From Roseomonas gilardii subsp. gilardii (GTDB taxonomy: Bacteria > Pseudomonadota > Alphaproteobacteria > Acetobacterales > Acetobacteraceae), in NCBI RefSeq assembly GCF_023078375.1, contig NZ_CP095554.1, positions 2,752,001-2,816,000 on the forward strand: a stretch of DNA of 64,000 bases. The letters run 5' to 3'. Position 1 is the first letter of the stretch. Each line of letters starts with the position of its first letter. Below the pieces are notes generated by a model. The model did no database searches, was not told the origin of the DNA, and saw only the letters and a program-made list of their open reading frames with translations. The translations under genes and the position numbers were made by a program. This document shows positions 63,725 through 64,000 of this stretch, piece by piece.

Positions 63725-64000
63725 ATGGCAGAGCCACGCAAGAAGGGCCTGATCAGCCACGGAACCGCCGCGACCAACCGCAAGGCGCGTTTCGACTACA
63801 AGATCAACGACACGGTGGAGGCGGGCATCATGCTCGTCGGCCCGGAGGTGAAGTCGCTGCGCGCCGGCCGCGCCACGCTGACCGAGGCCTGGGCCGGGGA
63901 GCGGGATGGGGAGATGTGGCTGTTCAACTGCTACATCCCCGAATGGCAGGCGGGCTCGGTGGTGGCGAAGTTCGAGCCGCGCCGCCCGCGCAAGCTGCTG
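63725..64000 (+). CDS. smpB: SsrA-binding protein SmpB (3' end outside window)
   Basis: Binds tmRNA and brings it to stalled ribosomes. The visible 92 residues start MAEPRKKGLISHGTAATNRK and include FDYKINDTVEAGIMLVGPEV, KSLRAGRATLTEAW and IPEWQAGS, all conserved in SmpB. The gene is cut by the window edge; the family has about 155-160 residues. ATG 63725 follows a GGGGACGGA ribosome site. It lies 145 bp after dapA, a gap holding several short GC-rich palindromes. Confidence 0.96.
   Translation, partial: MAEPRKKGLISHGTAATNRKARFDYKINDTVEAGIMLVGPEVKSLRAGRATLTEAWAGERDGEMWLFNCYIPEWQAGSVVAKFEPRRPRKLL

Overview
The window is about 64 kb of very GC-rich chromosomal DNA whose gene content and order fit an alphaproteobacterium of the order Rhodospirillales. 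The best guess is an Acetobacteraceae member close to Roseomonas. This is inferred from the lexA type with a GTTC-N7-GTTC operator, a pdhB that carries its own lipoyl domain, the order ppiD/tpiA/secG/pyrG/kdsA/eno/ftsB/pdhABC/lpd/lipA/coq10, and the protein sequences themselves; no database search was possible. No prophage, integrase, insertion sequence, CRISPR array, rRNA or tRNA was seen.

Layout. 1-5.4 kb: a family 5 peptide-type ABC importer (binding protein cut by the window edge, two permeases, two ATPases). 5.6-6.9 kb: small (2Fe-2S) and medium (FAD) subunits of a xanthine dehydrogenase/CO dehydrogenase-type enzyme, with no molybdenum subunit beside them. 7.2-8.0 kb: a two-domain cold-shock protein with a long Arg/Gly/Phe-rich linker and a strong terminator. 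8.1-11.8 kb: a GntR/FCD regulator and a GGDEF-EAL protein. 11.8-16.2 kb (minus): hutH, hutU and a secreted alpha/beta hydrolase. 16.3-18.7 kb (minus): a secreted repeat/RTX-like/DUF4214 protein. 18.9-24.2 kb: aldo/keto reductase, gloA, a YcjX/YcjF pair and a Tat-exported sugar dehydrogenase-like protein. 24.2-26.6 kb: DODA-type dioxygenase and DoxX, divergent from a LysR regulator. 26.7-28.3 kb: an unknown protein and a DapA paralogue.

28.4-38.8 kb holds gltX (minus), comEC (plus) and then a minus-strand run lexA, moeA, moaC, trpC, trpD, ppiD. 38.9-54.5 kb is a mostly plus-strand core block: tpiA, secG, pyrG, kdsA, (yceI minus), eno, ftsB, pdhA, pdhB, pdhC, a GNAT acetyltransferase, a membrane glycosyltransferase, lpd, lipA and a Coq10-like protein. 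It joins the end of glycolysis to acetyl-CoA formation and lipoate supply. 54.7-58.6 kb: a GST, cidAB with a divergent LysR gene, and threonine aldolase. 58.6-62.5 kb (minus): cinA C-terminal domain, pgpA, an alpha/beta hydrolase and a soluble lytic transglycosylase. The window ends with dapA and the start of smpB.

Five conserved genes have broken frames: the first importer permease, ppiD, the pdh-cluster glycosyltransferase, the hydrolase at 59.6 kb and the lytic transglycosylase. Each can be repaired by restoring a few missing bases (1, 1, 1, 2 and 5) at a G/C-rich spot. This looks more like deletion errors in the assembly than true decay, but the sequence alone cannot settle it. The most interesting biology is the cold-shock protein with the RGG-like linker, the chimeric DUF4214 secreted protein, the orphan 2Fe-2S/FAD pair, the LexA box over the lexA promoter, and the inverted repeat between cidAB and its LysR gene. 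I did not find a clearly new multi-gene system.
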